NCBI RefSeq assembly: GCF_002733955.1
Contig: NZ_NVXQ01000022.1
Location: 62,001 to 126,000, forward strand
Direction of reading: 5' to 3'
DNA: 64,000 nt
Origin: Hoeflea sp.
Lineage (GTDB): Bacteria > Pseudomonadota > Alphaproteobacteria > Rhizobiales > Rhizobiaceae
The notes below the pieces were generated by a model. That model was not told the DNA's origin. It saw only the letters and a list, made by a program, of their open reading frames with translations, and did no database searches. This document shows, in pieces, positions 1-8,781 of the stretch (position 1 is the stretch's first letter; each line of letters opens with the position of its first letter). The translations under genes and the position numbers were made by a program.

Positions 1-1129
1 TGTCGATCTCGCGCTTCTGCGCATTGCCTTTGACCATGCGTTCCATGACCCGCATCATCCAGCCGGTGCCCTCACGGCACGGTGTGCACTGGCCGCAGCT
101 TTCGTGCTTGTAGAAGGCCGACAGCCGCCAGATCGCCTTGACGATATCGGTCGACTTGTCCATCACGATCACGGCCGCCGTGCCGAGACCCGACTTGAGA
201 TCGCGCAGACTGTCGAAATCCATTGGCGTGTCGATCATGTCCGCACCCGGCACGCAAGGCACCGAGGATCCGCCTGGGATCACGGCAAGCAGGTTGTCCC
301 AGCCGCCGCGGATACCACCGCAATGGGTGTCGATCAACTCGCGGAACGGCACCGACATCGCTTCTTCGACCGTGCAGGGCGTGTTGACGTGACCGGAGAC
401 ACAAAACAGCTTGGTGCCGGTGTTGTTTGGCCGGCCAATACCGGCAAACCAGGCGCCGCCACGGCGCAGGATGGTCGGCGCAACCGCGACCGACTCAACG
501 TTGTTGACCGTCGTCGGGCAGCCATAAAGGCCCATGTTGGCCGGGAATGGCGGCTTCAGCCGCGGCTGGCCCTTCTTGCCTTCGAGGCTCTCGAGAAGTG
601 CTGTTTCCTCGCCGCAGATATAGGCGCCGGCACCGTGGTGGACATAGATGTCCATGTCGTAGCCAAGCTTGTTGTTCTTGCCGATCAGACCGGCATCGTA
701 GCACTCGTCGATCGCCGCCTGCAGCGCCTCGCGTTCGCGCATGTATTCGCCGCGGACATAGATGTAGGTTGCGTGCGCGCCCATCGCGAAACCGGCAATC
801 ACGCAGCCCTCGATCAGCGTATGCGGATCGTTGCGCATGATGTCGCGGTCCTTGCAGGTGCCCGGCTCGGATTCGTCGGCATTGATGACGAGGTAATGCG
901 GACGGCCGTCGCTTTCCTTCGGCATGAACGACCACTTCAGACCGGTCGGGAACCCTGCCCCGCCGCGGCCGCGCAGGCCCGAAGCCTTCATCTCGTCGAT
1001 GATCCAGTCGCGTCCCTTTTCCAGGATCTGCTTGGTTCCATCCCAGTGTCCACGCGCCATCGCACCCTTGAGCGACTTGTCGTAAACGCCGTAGATATTG
1101 GTGAAAATCCGGTCTTTGTCAGCTAACAT
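1..1129 (-). CDS. nuoF: NADH-quinone oxidoreductase subunit F (complex I), 3' end cut by window edge
   Basis: NuoF carries FMN and the N3 4Fe-4S cluster and is where NADH gives electrons to complex I on the cytoplasmic side. Reading the minus strand from 1129 gives [17 protein letters not shown], then the FMN-site motif GRGGAGF at about residues 54-60, a [13 protein letters not shown] nucleotide-binding stretch, and [10 protein letters not shown] near base 100, holding three of the four cluster cysteines. About 376 residues are visible; the family is usually about 430, so roughly the last 55 residues, including the fourth cysteine, lie outside the window. Two adjacent in-frame ATGs exist (1132 and 1129); I prefer 1129 because it gives the AGAGGTG ribosome site slightly better spacing. 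It starts 9 bases after the nuoE stop and is in the nuo operon. Confidence 0.97.
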   Translation of the reverse strand, partial: MLADKDRIFTNIYGVYDKSLKGAMARGHWDGTKQILEKGRDWIIDEMKASGLRGRGGAGFPTGLKWSFMPKESDGRPHYLVINADESEPGTCKDRDIMRNDPHTLIEGCVIAGFAMGAHATYIYVRGEYMREREALQAAIDECYDAGLIGKNNKLGYDMDIYVHHGAGAYICGEETALLESLEGKKGQPRLKPPFPANMGLYGCPTTVNNVESVAVAPTILRRGGAWFAGIGRPNNTGTKLFCVSGHVNTPCTVEEAMSVPFRELIDTHCGGIRGGWDNLLAVIPGGSSVPCVPGADMIDTPMDFDSLRDLKSGLGTAAVIVMDKSTDIVKAIWRLSAFYKHESCGQCTPCREGTGWMMRVMERMVKGNAQKREID

Positions 1130-1138
1130 CATTCACCT

Positions 1139-2482
1139 CTATCGCGGCTTCTTGCCGAAGACTTTGATGTACTCGGCCTCGCCGCCCTTGGCCAGCGCCT
1201 TGGCCTGATTGAGCCAGTCTTCACGCTCAATGCGTCCCTTGAATCTCAGATACCCGTCGACCCATTCCCGCTCAGCCTTCCCCCAGGATGCGATTTGCGC
1301 GAATGTGTAGATCCCCAGCGAATGCAGGATGCCCTCGATCTTAGGCCCGACGCCGGAAATCATCTTCAGATTGTCCGGCTCGGCCGGCCGTTCGATTCCG
1401 GCAGGACGGTTCTTGTCTTCCAACGCCGGGGTTTCGGCTGCCTTGGCCGATCTGCCTTTGGCGGTCGCAGCGACCGACATCGTGGCATTGCCTTCGGTGA
1501 CCGGTTCGGCCGCGGGCTTTGCCGGCGTGACGGATTTGGCAGTCGACGCCAGCGAAGCGGTCGTGTTGGCCGATTTCGACGCTGCGCCAGCTGCCTTGCG
1601 CGGCGCAGCAGGCTTGCGGTTCCTGATCGGATTGCTGTCATCCGCAACGTCGGGATCCACCGTCGCCGAGGTTTTGCGGGCGCGGCTCATTTTCGGCGCT
1701 TCGGTTGCAGTATCTGCAGTCTTGGCGTCGGCCTTCACATTGGCCTCGGCCGCGGCGGGAGACTTGGTCGCGGTTTCAGTCGCCGGCGATTTGGGCCGCG
1801 CAGCCTTGGTTGCCGAAGGCGACTTGCCCGCAGCATCCGAAGCCTTGGTTCCGTGCTTTTTCGCCGGCTTGATTTCCTCGGTGAGGCTGGTGAGCCCGCT
1901 TTCCGGCGCGGAGAGAATTCGGTTGACCTGCGGACCCGGCGTCACGTCTTCCGGACGTCCGGCTTCAAACCGGTCGATGATATAGGCCAGCCGTTCAGGC
2001 GACAGATCCTCGTAGGAATCCTTGAAGATCATCACCATCGGCGCGTTCACGCAGGCACCCTGGCATTCCACTTCTTCCCATGAAAGCGTGCCGCTCTCGT
2101 TGAGATGGAATGGCTCCGGATGGATCTTGTTGCGGCAGACTTCCATCAGCTCTTCGGATCCGCGCAACATGCACGGCGTCGTGCCGCAAACCTGGATATG
2201 CGCCCGTGTGCCGACCGGCTTGAGCTGGAACTGCGTGTAGAAGGTCGCCACTTCCAGCGCCCGGATATAAGGCATGCCGAGCATGTCGGCGACAACTTCG
2301 ATCGCCCGCTTGGTGACCCAGCCATCCTGCTCCTGCGCCAGCATCAGCAGCGGAATGACAGCCGACTGCGCCCGGTCCTTCGGATATTTCTTGATCCAAA
2401 CCTTCGCCTGCGCACTGAATTCGCGGTTGAAGGCGAAATCTGCTGGCTGGACATTATCTTCGGCAAGTCGACGAACGGACAT
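1139..2482 (-). CDS. nuoE: NADH-quinone oxidoreductase subunit E with long C-terminal extension
   Basis: NuoE binds the N1a 2Fe-2S cluster beside NuoF in the NADH-oxidising arm of complex I. Residues 1-180 are the thioredoxin-like core, with cluster ligands visible at C99, C104, C140 and C144 (CGTTPC and CQGAC). At 447 residues the protein is more than twice the size of a minimal NuoE (about 165). Residues 205-365 are a low-complexity Ala/Lys/Pro/Thr-rich linker, and residues 370-447 form a compact domain starting DNLKMISGVGPKIEGIL, which looks like a helix-hairpin-helix module. Such extensions are familiar in rhizobial NuoE annotations; the function of the tail is unknown to me. The start ATG at 2482 matches the conserved N-terminus. 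Fourth-to-fifth position gene of the nuoABCDEF transcript. Confidence 0.96.
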   Translation of the reverse strand: MSVRRLAEDNVQPADFAFNREFSAQAKVWIKKYPKDRAQSAVIPLLMLAQEQDGWVTKRAIEVVADMLGMPYIRALEVATFYTQFQLKPVGTRAHIQVCGTTPCMLRGSEELMEVCRNKIHPEPFHLNESGTLSWEEVECQGACVNAPMVMIFKDSYEDLSPERLAYIIDRFEAGRPEDVTPGPQVNRILSAPESGLTSLTEEIKPAKKHGTKASDAAGKSPSATKAARPKSPATETATKSPAAAEANVKADAKTADTATEAPKMSRARKTSATVDPDVADDSNPIRNRKPAAPRKAAGAASKSANTTASLASTAKSVTPAKPAAEPVTEGNATMSVAATAKGRSAKAAETPALEDKNRPAGIERPAEPDNLKMISGVGPKIEGILHSLGIYTFAQIASWGKAEREWVDGYLRFKGRIEREDWLNQAKALAKGGEAEYIKVFGKKPR

Positions 2483-2509
2483 GATGAACTCTTTTGTCTT
2501 ATTTCCGGC

Positions 2510-2587
2510 CTATTTCAAGTCACTGCCAGGCGTGTTGAATAGAGCTTCAATCGCACAGGCTTCTATGGGCATTCCAGCAGCAGGCAT
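2510..2587 (-). CDS. candidate 25-residue small ORF between nuoD and nuoE
   Basis: The ATG overlaps the nuoD stop codon (TGATG arrangement) and the frame reads [21 protein letters not shown] plus four more residues (SDLK) to a TAG, 27 bases before the nuoE start. The overlap is the layout expected for translational coupling, and the ORF fills most of the 104-base gap in an otherwise tightly packed operon. I recognise no family and no signal or membrane segment. It may be a real micropeptide, a coupling device that delivers ribosomes to nuoE, or chance. Codon statistics on 25 codons are uninformative, so confidence is low. Confidence 0.3.
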   Translation of the reverse strand: MPAAGMPIEACAIEALFNTPGSDLK

Positions 2588-3777
2588 CACCGGTCAACCT
2601 CCCCGAACACGATATCGAGCGATCCCAGGACAGCCGACACGTCGGCCAGCTGATGGCCCCGCGTGAGAAAATCCATCGCCTGCAAATGGGCAAAGCCGGG
2701 TGCCCGGATCTTGCAGCGGTAGGGCTTGTTGGAGCCGTCCGACACCAGATAGACGCCGAATTCGCCCTTCGGCGCCTCGACGGCGGCGTAAACTGCGCCT
2801 TCAGGTACCCGGTAACCTTCGGTATAGAGCTTGAAGTGGTGGATCAGGGCTTCCATCGACCGCTTCATTTCACCGCGCTTGGGCGGGACCGCCTTGCCGT
2901 CGGTGGACGAGACCGGCCCGACCTTCGCATCACCCAGCAACCGCTCGATGCAATGCCGCATGATCTTCACCGATTCGCGCATCTCCTGCATGCGGATCAG
3001 GTAACGGTCATAGCAGTCGCCGTTCTTGCCGATCGGAATATCGAAATCGATTTCCGAATAGCACTCGTAAGGCTGCGACCGGCGCAGGTCCCAGGCAGCA
3101 CCCGAGCCGCGCACCATCACGCCGGAGAAGCCCCAGGCCCAGGCATCTTCCAGGCTGACGGTGCCGATACCGACATTTCGCTGCTTGAAGATGCGGTTGT
3201 CGGTGAGAAGACCTTCGATGTCATCGCAGATGGTCAGGAACGGCTCGCACCATTTGGCGATGTCCTCGACCAGCTCATGCGGCAGATCCTGATGCACGCC
3301 ACCGGGGCGGAAATAGGCTGCGTGCATGCGCGCGCCACAGGCGCGCTCGTAAAACACCATCAGCTTTTCGCGTTCTTCCAGACCCCAGACCACCGGGGTC
3401 ATGGCGCCCACGTCGAGCGCGTGGGTGGTGATGTTCATGATGTGACCGAGAATCCGGCCGATCTCGCTGTAAAGCACCCGGATCAGCTGACCGCGAATCG
3501 GAATTTCCATGTTCAGCAGCCGTTCGACGGCCAGAGCGTAGGCATGTTCCTGGTTCATCGGCGCCACGTAGTCCAAGCGGTCGAAATACGGCAGGGCCTG
3601 CAGATAGGTCTTGGTCTCGATCAGCTTCTCGGTGCCGCGGTGCAAGAGCCCGACATGCGGGTCGACGCGCTCGACGATTTCGCCATCGAGCTCCAGCACC
3701 AGGCGCAGCACGCCGTGCGCCGAGGGGTGCTCGGGACCGAAGTTGATGGTAAAATTGCGGACGTTATGTTCTGCCAT
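2587..3777 (-). CDS. nuoD: NADH-quinone oxidoreductase subunit D (49 kDa-type)
   Basis: NuoD lines the quinone-binding pocket of complex I together with NuoB. The 396-residue product begins [21 protein letters not shown] and contains the [13 protein letters not shown] segment at residues 14-26, the HRGTEKLIE segment, and the C-terminal GEVDR ending typical of alphaproteobacterial and mitochondrial 49 kDa subunits. Length matches the stand-alone NuoD family (about 395); there is no NuoC fusion. It lies 12 bases after nuoC in the same direction. Its stop codon overlaps the ATG of a 25-codon candidate ORF before nuoE. Confidence 0.98.
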   Translation of the reverse strand: MAEHNVRNFTINFGPEHPSAHGVLRLVLELDGEIVERVDPHVGLLHRGTEKLIETKTYLQALPYFDRLDYVAPMNQEHAYALAVERLLNMEIPIRGQLIRVLYSEIGRILGHIMNITTHALDVGAMTPVVWGLEEREKLMVFYERACGARMHAAYFRPGGVHQDLPHELVEDIAKWCEPFLTICDDIEGLLTDNRIFKQRNVGIGTVSLEDAWAWGFSGVMVRGSGAAWDLRRSQPYECYSEIDFDIPIGKNGDCYDRYLIRMQEMRESVKIMRHCIERLLGDAKVGPVSSTDGKAVPPKRGEMKRSMEALIHHFKLYTEGYRVPEGAVYAAVEAPKGEFGVYLVSDGSNKPYRCKIRAPGFAHLQAMDFLTRGHQLADVSAVLGSLDIVFGEVDR

Positions 3778-3789
3778 GGTCTTACGTCC

Positions 3790-4392
3790 TCATCCCTTGG
3801 CTTTTTCATCGCCCGGAAGCACGTAGTCGGTGCCTTCCCAGGGGGAGAGAAAATCAAAATCGCGGAATTCCTGCCTGAGCTCAACCGGCTCGTAGATCAC
3901 CCGTTTTGCCTCGTCGTCGTACCGGACTTCGACAAAACCTGTCAGCGGGAAATCCTTGCGCAGCGGATGGCCTTCAAAACCGTAATCGGTCAACAGCCGG
4001 CGCAGGTCCGGGTGGCCTGAAAACAGGATCCCGTAAAGATCATAGGCTTCGCGCTCAAACCAGTCAGCGCCCGGAAACACACCGGTGACGGACGGAACCG
4101 GAATGTCTTCGCTCGTGCTCAGGCTGACCCGGATGCGCGAATTCTGGTGTGGCGACAGCAGGTGATAGACCACTTCGAAGCGATCCGCCCGGCCCGGCCA
4201 GTCGACGCCACAGCAATCGATGAAGCAGACGAACTTGCACTGCGCATCGTCGCGCAGGAAGGTCATCAGTTCGACGATCTTGTCGGCTTGCGTGTAGACC
4301 GTGAGATCACCAAAGGCGATTTCGGCACGCTCGATCAGGTCCGCCTTGACCTCGGTCAGGTAATCCGAAAGCTCAATCAGGGCTTGGCTCAT
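3790..4392 (-). CDS. nuoC: NADH-quinone oxidoreductase subunit C (30 kDa-type)
   Basis: NuoC is a structural subunit of the peripheral arm of complex I. The 200-residue protein shows the family signature at about 112-155: [20 protein letters not shown] followed by [18 protein letters not shown]. It starts [12 protein letters not shown] at an ATG 12 bases after the nuoB stop and ends just before nuoD. Length equals the usual alphaproteobacterial form. Nothing unusual was seen. Confidence 0.98.
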   Translation of the reverse strand: MSQALIELSDYLTEVKADLIERAEIAFGDLTVYTQADKIVELMTFLRDDAQCKFVCFIDCCGVDWPGRADRFEVVYHLLSPHQNSRIRVSLSTSEDIPVPSVTGVFPGADWFEREAYDLYGILFSGHPDLRRLLTDYGFEGHPLRKDFPLTGFVEVRYDDEAKRVIYEPVELRQEFRDFDFLSPWEGTDYVLPGDEKAKG

Positions 4393-4404
4393 GACAATGG
4401 CTCC

Positions 4405-4983
4405 TTAGCGCTCGATCGTGCCGGTGCGGCGGATCTTCTTTTGCAGAAGAAGCAGACCGTAAAGCAGCGCTTCGGCGGTGGGAGGACAGCCAGGCACATA
4501 GATGTCAACCGGCACAACCCGGTCGCAGCCGCGCACCACTGAATAGGAATAGTGGTAATAGCCGCCGCCATTGGCGCAGGATCCCATCGAGATCACGTAG
4601 CGCGGCTCGGGCATCTGGTCATAGACCTTGCGCAAGGCCGGCGCCATCTTGTTGGTCAGCGTCCCGGCCACGATCATGACGTCCGACTGACGCGGCGAGG
4701 CGCGCGGCGCAATGCCGAATCGTTCGAGGTCGTAGCGCGGGCCGGAAGCCTGCATCAGCCCTTCGACCGCGCAACAGGCCAGGCCGAACTGCATCCACAT
4801 CAGCGAACCGGTGCGCGCCCAGGTGATCAGCTCGTCTGTCGACGTGACCAGAAATCCCTTGTCGGCCAGCTCGTCGTTGATCTCGCCGAAAAACGGATCG
4901 TCGCTGCCAACCGGCTTGCCGGTGTTGGGATCGATAATTCCTTTGGGCGCAGGGGCCACCAACGGTGCGTTGCTCACTCCCAT
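4405..4983 (-). CDS. nuoB: NADH-quinone oxidoreductase subunit B (PSST-type)
   Basis: NuoB binds the terminal N2 4Fe-4S cluster that reduces quinone. The four cluster ligands are visible as C70 and C71 (tandem CC in [10 protein letters not shown]), C136 (MGSCANGG) and C166 ([10 protein letters not shown]). The start ATG at 4983 gives [18 protein letters not shown], 192 residues, and overlaps the nuoA stop by ten bases, the usual tight coupling. A longer reading frame extends upstream to about 5094 but lies entirely inside nuoA, so I reject that extension. Confidence 0.98.
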   Translation of the reverse strand: MGVSNAPLVAPAPKGIIDPNTGKPVGSDDPFFGEINDELADKGFLVTSTDELITWARTGSLMWMQFGLACCAVEGLMQASGPRYDLERFGIAPRASPRQSDVMIVAGTLTNKMAPALRKVYDQMPEPRYVISMGSCANGGGYYHYSYSVVRGCDRVVPVDIYVPGCPPTAEALLYGLLLLQKKIRRTGTIER

Positions 4984-5339
4984 TCCAGGGCTCCCTTTTT
5001 CCATTCGTAGACAAACCCGATCGTCAGAACGCCGAGAAACACCATCATCGACCAGAATCCCATCCAGCCGATATCGCCAAACGACACCGCCCATGGAAAC
5101 AGGAACGCGACTTCAAGGTCGAAGATGATGAACAGGATCGAAACCAGATAGAACCGCACATCGAATTTCATGCGCGCATCGTCGAATGCGTTGAAGCCGC
5201 ATTCATAGGCCGACAGTTTTTCCGGATCGGGATTCTTGTAGGCGACCGCGAAAGGCGCGATCAGCAAAGCCAGACCAATCACCAAAGCCAGACCCATAAA
5301 AATAGCAATCGGCACATAAGCGCCCAGAAGTTCCGTCAT
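4974..5339 (-). CDS. nuoA: NADH-quinone oxidoreductase subunit A
   Basis: NuoA is a three-helix membrane subunit joining the peripheral and membrane arms. The 121-residue protein starts [20 protein letters not shown], has hydrophobic segments near 5-30, 60-82 and 90-112, and carries the conserved ECGF loop ([14 protein letters not shown]) with its cysteine. I chose the ATG at 5339 because AGGAACGG lies just upstream on the minus strand and because the open frame further upstream (to 5609) has no family similarity. It is the first gene of the nuo operon; the promoter should lie in 5340-5820. Confidence 0.97.
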   Translation of the reverse strand: MTELLGAYVPIAIFMGLALVIGLALLIAPFAVAYKNPDPEKLSAYECGFNAFDDARMKFDVRFYLVSILFIIFDLEVAFLFPWAVSFGDIGWMGFWSMMVFLGVLTIGFVYEWKKGALEWE

Positions 5340-5820
5340 GACGTCCGTTCCTGTATCCGTCACCGTCGAAGCCTCTACCCTACCCGGAAGGTCTGGAACC
5401 GGCCCCTCACATGTGCGGCTGATCATGTTGCAACGCGGCGTGGTTAGCGCAGCCCGCCAACCGGCGCAAGAGCTCACGGAGCATTTGATCAGATAGTGTG
5501 AGGTTTCGCCACTCAATGTTTTGTCGCACGACCGTTGGACGCAATATTTTTCGCTTTTCAACGGGCTACGGAAACAAACCGCCTTCCTGGAAAGAATCAC
5601 CTGATCCACGCGAACCAGGCCGGATCAGGGTCGTGAAAACCCTGCCACATGCAGATCGACATTGCCTTGCGCAGCCATCCAGCTGACGGCTTTGTCCGGA
5701 CCCTGGCTTTACCTGTTTTCGAGCATCGGGCCTGCGTCAGCCCGGCATGAGCCCGGGCAGCAGGAAGCAATCGTGTTTGACTGAAGAATGGGGTGCAGCA
5801 AATGCCAAGCACCCAAAACG
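5340..5820. other. non-coding region upstream of nuoA
   Basis: About 480 bases between nuoA and the tRNA-Asp terminator without a credible gene. The frame open upstream of nuoA on the minus strand has no recognisable protein features. An AT-richer patch near 5540-5560 contains TTGAAA on the minus strand and may belong to the nuo promoter, but I could not pair it confidently with a -10 element. Confidence 0.4.
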
Positions 5821-5849
5821 AAAAAAGCCCGGACGAACCGGGCTTTTTC
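5821..5849 (-). terminator. rho-independent terminator after tRNA-Asp
   Basis: An 11-base-pair perfect stem (AAAAAGCCCGG against CCGGGCTTTTT) with a 5-base loop that reads TTCGT on the minus strand, followed on that strand by a T-rich run. It lies about 34 bases past the 3' end of the minus-strand tRNA-Asp gene. Confidence 0.85.
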
Positions 5850-5882
5850 GAAAAATGCATCCATTTCCCTACGAGAGGAAAA

Positions 5883-5959
5883 TGGCGCGAGTGACGGGAC
5901 TCGAACCCGCGACCTCCGGCGTGACAGGCCGGCACTCTAACCAACTGAGCTACACCCGC
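5883..5959 (-). tRNA. tRNA-Asp (anticodon GTC)
   Basis: The minus strand folds as a complete 77-base cloverleaf: acceptor GCGGGTG with CACTCGC (one G-U pair), D-arm AGCTCAGTTGGTTAGAGT, anticodon arm GCCGGCCTGTCACGCCGG with anticodon GTC, T-arm GCGGGTTCGAGTCCCGT, discriminator G and an encoded CCA. It stands alone, with a strong terminator downstream. Confidence 0.97.
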
Positions 5960-6204
5960 GCATTTTGCGGCGGAACAGTGTGTGACCGCCGTTCCGTGAG
6001 CGGTGAATTACGGCGTTCGCACCGTGGTGTCAAGCGGCGATTGCGAAGGAAATTGGACAAAATTCAATCTTCTTGAAAATGCCCGGCGCAAACCCCGGAG
6101 GAAATATGAAGGAGCGCGCTTTGTGGAGAATTTGATGACGATTTTCGCTGTTTTTGGCTTGCGAAATTTTTACGAACACCCTAAAGCATGCGCCACCGAA
6201 CTGG

Positions 6205-6280
<76 letters not shown>

Positions 6281-6374
6281 TTATTCTCCTGAACAGCTGC
6301 GAATCCCTTGACCGCTCCGGTCGCGGCACGTCCACCCACTGATTGGGCTCGGCCACCACACGGGCGTCTGGCGC

Positions 6375-7430
6375 TTAGAGATCCGGTTCCCTCGCAAACA
6401 GCGACCAGGCGGAGATGAAGAAGGCCGCGATCAGTGGGCCGATGATGAAACCGTTCAGTCCGAACAGCGCCATTCCGCCAACCGTCGAGATCAGCACGAC
6501 GTAATCCGGCAGCTTGGCGTTCTTGCCGACCAGCGGCGGCCGTAGCAGATTGTCGATCAGGCCGATCACCAGCACGCCCACGAGCACCAGAACGAGGGCT
6601 TTCAACCAGGCGCCGGTAAACATGAAGAACAGCGCCGCCGGGCCCCACACGATCGCAGCCCCCACGGCGGGCAGCATCGAGCAGAACGTCATCACCACGC
6701 CCCACAGCAAGGCCGCTTCGATTCCCAGCATCCAGAAGGTGACCCCGCCGATCGTGCCCTGGATCATCGCGATGATGATGTTGCCCCTCACCGTCGCGTT
6801 GACGACGGACGTGAATTTCTCCAGCAGCTTGGTCGTATGGTCTTCGCTCAGGGGCATCGCCGCCGTGATCGATGCCACCAGCTTCTCCCCGTCGCGGAAC
6901 AGAAAGAACAGCAGGTACATCAACACGCCCGCCCCGACGACGAAGCTCAGCGTGGTCTCGCCGATATTGACCACACGGCCTGCCATCGACTGGCCGGTCT
7001 GCATGATCGCCTGGGAAAACTTGTCCCTGAGATCGGGAAAACTGCCCAGCTGGATCGGCGTCCAGCGTTCGATGAAGCTCGGCAAGGCGCTGATGATCGA
7101 ATCGATCCGCCCGCGCAGGTCGAATTCCTCGCTGCTGACCTGGCGGTAGAGACTGCTGCTCTCCTGCGCGATCGAAGCAAGAATGATCACCAGCGGAATG
7201 ATCACCAGGCAGACGCACATCAGAACGCTCAAGAGCGCAGCCAGGCCTTCACGGCCGTTCAGACGCCGGACAAGAAACAGCTGCACCGGATGAAACACGA
7301 TCGCCAGGATGATCGCCCACAGCACCGCCGTGTAGAACGGCAGCAGAAGCAGGCTGAAGGCGACAGTGATCAGCGCCAGCATCATATAGAAGCTGACACG
7401 CTGAACTGTTGTCTTGTGTGGTGGTTCCAT
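6375..7430 (-). CDS. AI-2E family transporter (PerM/YdiK type)
   Basis: A 351-residue polytopic inner-membrane protein. The family layout is visible: two N-terminal helices (about 15-50), a third at about 62-85, a cytoplasmic or periplasmic helical stretch (about 88-145), then a C-terminal bundle of hydrophobic segments ending with the GLNGFIIGPLIAAFF motif near 325. Family members were named for AI-2 export, but several instead work as sodium/proton antiporters or general permeases, so the substrate is unknown. It is a monocistronic gene, with the ATG at 7430 preceded by AGAGATCCGCA. Confidence 0.88.
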   Translation of the reverse strand: MEPPHKTTVQRVSFYMMLALITVAFSLLLLPFYTAVLWAIILAIVFHPVQLFLVRRLNGREGLAALLSVLMCVCLVIIPLVIILASIAQESSSLYRQVSSEEFDLRGRIDSIISALPSFIERWTPIQLGSFPDLRDKFSQAIMQTGQSMAGRVVNIGETTLSFVVGAGVLMYLLFFLFRDGEKLVASITAAMPLSEDHTTKLLEKFTSVVNATVRGNIIIAMIQGTIGGVTFWMLGIEAALLWGVVMTFCSMLPAVGAAIVWGPAALFFMFTGAWLKALVLVLVGVLVIGLIDNLLRPPLVGKNAKLPDYVVLISTVGGMALFGLNGFIIGPLIAAFFISAWSLFAREPDL

Positions 7431-7643
7431 TGCGGATCTCTCACATCATCGCGCTGTTTGACCGGAGCAGACCTTCCCGATTGACCGGATTTGTAGCCGA
7501 GACCCGCCATTTGTCCAAGCCGCAAGCCTGACGCCTGCACCCGGTGCGATCTGCGAAAATCATGCCTGCGGACTGCGCTAGATCAAATCGGCGATGCTGC
7601 GACCGCCTATAATCCCTTTTGACAGCACAAATGAGGTCAGACC

Positions 7644-7931
7644 GTGAAGCAGCCGAGCCTGAGGGAAGAGATTGCCGGCCTTCGAGCCGAAATCGAACAA
7701 CTGCGCGACAAGACGCCAGCGCAGGAGGCGTCCGCCGGCGACACACTGGCTGAAGCCGGCGGGTCAGGCCATGACCGCACTGACGATATTCACACGCTGC
7801 TGGGTGAGCTCGGAGACCTGGTCCAGACCATGCTTGACGAGGCGGAAGAGAGCGTTGCCGAGCATCCCGTCGCCTCCGTGTCCGCTGCGCTTGCGCTGGG
7901 CATCGTCATCGGCCGCCTGACAGCAAAGTGA
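7644..7931 (+). CDS. DUF883/ElaB-YqjD-like membrane-anchored protein
   Basis: A 95-residue protein with an N-terminal coiled-coil-like helix (LREEIAGLRAEIEQLRD) and a C-terminal hydrophobic helix with the small-residue pattern EHPVASVSAALALGIVIGRL, as in the ElaB/YqjD (DUF883) family. In E. coli these tail-anchored proteins associate with ribosomes in stationary phase. The GTG start at 7644 follows a GAGG ribosome site at suitable spacing. The next gene begins 9 bases after the stop and is YqjE/holin-like, so the pair resembles E. coli yqjD-yqjE. Confidence 0.8.
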   Translation: MKQPSLREEIAGLRAEIEQLRDKTPAQEASAGDTLAEAGGSGHDRTDDIHTLLGELGDLVQTMLDEAEESVAEHPVASVSAALALGIVIGRLTAK

Positions 7932-7940
7932 TGTAGAGCC

Positions 7941-8414
7941 ATGCCCCTTCATAGCCTCGCCCGCACTCTTCGTCTTTATATGCGGTCAGAATTTTTGATC
8001 GGCGAAATCCGTCTCAAGGCACAGATGCGGAAGTTCTCGCTGCTGGTCCTGGCCGCCCTGGTCGGCCTGATGGCGCTGGTGTTCCTCAATATCGGTGCCT
8101 ATCAGATGCTGCTGGCCGGTTGGGGACCGATCTGGACGCCGTTCATCCTCGCCGCAACCAACATCCTGCTGGCAATCATTTTGTTGGTCAGCGCGGCCTA
8201 CACCCGACCGGGCCCCGACCTCGTCGCAGCCAGAGAGTTGCGCGATCTCACCTCGGAAACGCTGGAAAGCGAGCTGAAATCGAACCCGGCGGCCGCAGCA
8301 CTCGGCAGCATGGCTGGCCTCAACGGGCTTGGCAGCTGGGACAGCGCAAGGTTTCTGGTCCCGATCATCTCCGCCATCATCCGCAGCCTCAAGCGCCGCA
8401 AACCCAGCCCATGA
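7941..8414 (+). CDS. phage holin family / YqjE-like membrane protein
   Basis: A 157-residue protein with an N-terminal cytoplasmic helix (about 1-30) and two transmembrane segments (about 32-55 and 65-87), followed by a polar helical tail containing RELRDLTSETLE. This matches the Phage_holin_3_6/YqjE family, which despite the name is mostly a bacterial envelope protein family. It is in an operon with the DUF883 gene upstream and a small coiled-coil gene downstream. A second ATG at 7980 is possible. Confidence 0.75.
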   Translation: MPLHSLARTLRLYMRSEFLIGEIRLKAQMRKFSLLVLAALVGLMALVFLNIGAYQMLLAGWGPIWTPFILAATNILLAIILLVSAAYTRPGPDLVAARELRDLTSETLESELKSNPAAAALGSMAGLNGLGSWDSARFLVPIISAIIRSLKRRKPSP

Positions 8415-8489
8415 GGCCTCCCCGGGCACACCCAGGCTCTCCCCGTGTCTCACCCCACCCCGTTCGCCCTCACGCAAAGGAAAAATCCC

Positions 8490-8726
8490 ATGGCCGATTT
8501 CGACAAACTCGCTGAAGACCTCAGGCAGAATTATGATGAGCTCAGGCTCAAGGTGCATCTCGGCTCCAAGGATGCGCAGGACGAATGGGCCGAGTTGCAG
8601 GAGCGCTGGAACCATTTTGAGAACCAGGCAAACCTGAAGAAAAGCCGCGAGGATGTCGGCGACGCGGTCGAGATCCTAGGATCGGAACTGAAGGAAGCCT
8701 TCGGCCGCATCCGCAAGGCGCTGTAA
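8490..8726 (+). CDS. small coiled-coil protein of the YqjDE-like operon
   Basis: A 78-residue, highly charged, predicted all-helical soluble protein beginning MADFDKLAEDLRQNYDELRL. No family is recognised with certainty; its place corresponds to the third gene (yqjK-like) of the E. coli locus but the sequence does not obviously match. The ATG at 8490 follows AAAGGAAAA, a clear ribosome site, whereas the upstream extension of the frame to 8445 lacks one. It probably works with the two membrane proteins encoded just upstream. Confidence 0.7.
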   Translation: MADFDKLAEDLRQNYDELRLKVHLGSKDAQDEWAELQERWNHFENQANLKKSREDVGDAVEILGSELKEAFGRIRKAL

Positions 8727-8781
8727 GGCCGCTCACGGAGAGAAACCCCGCGCACGCGGAAAGACACTTTGACGCTTCTCT

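Noticed and set aside
72-1126. Long open frames opposite and within nuoF (plus strand 104-1126 and minus strand 72-404, 495-935)
   Set aside because: They are out-of-frame shadows of nuoF in a high-GC region and show no protein family features, while the nuoF reading has full motifs.
5340-5609. N-terminal extension of nuoA to 211 residues
   Set aside because: The added residues have no similarity to NuoA and the ATG at 5339 has a ribosome site; the extension is simply open frame in GC-rich DNA.
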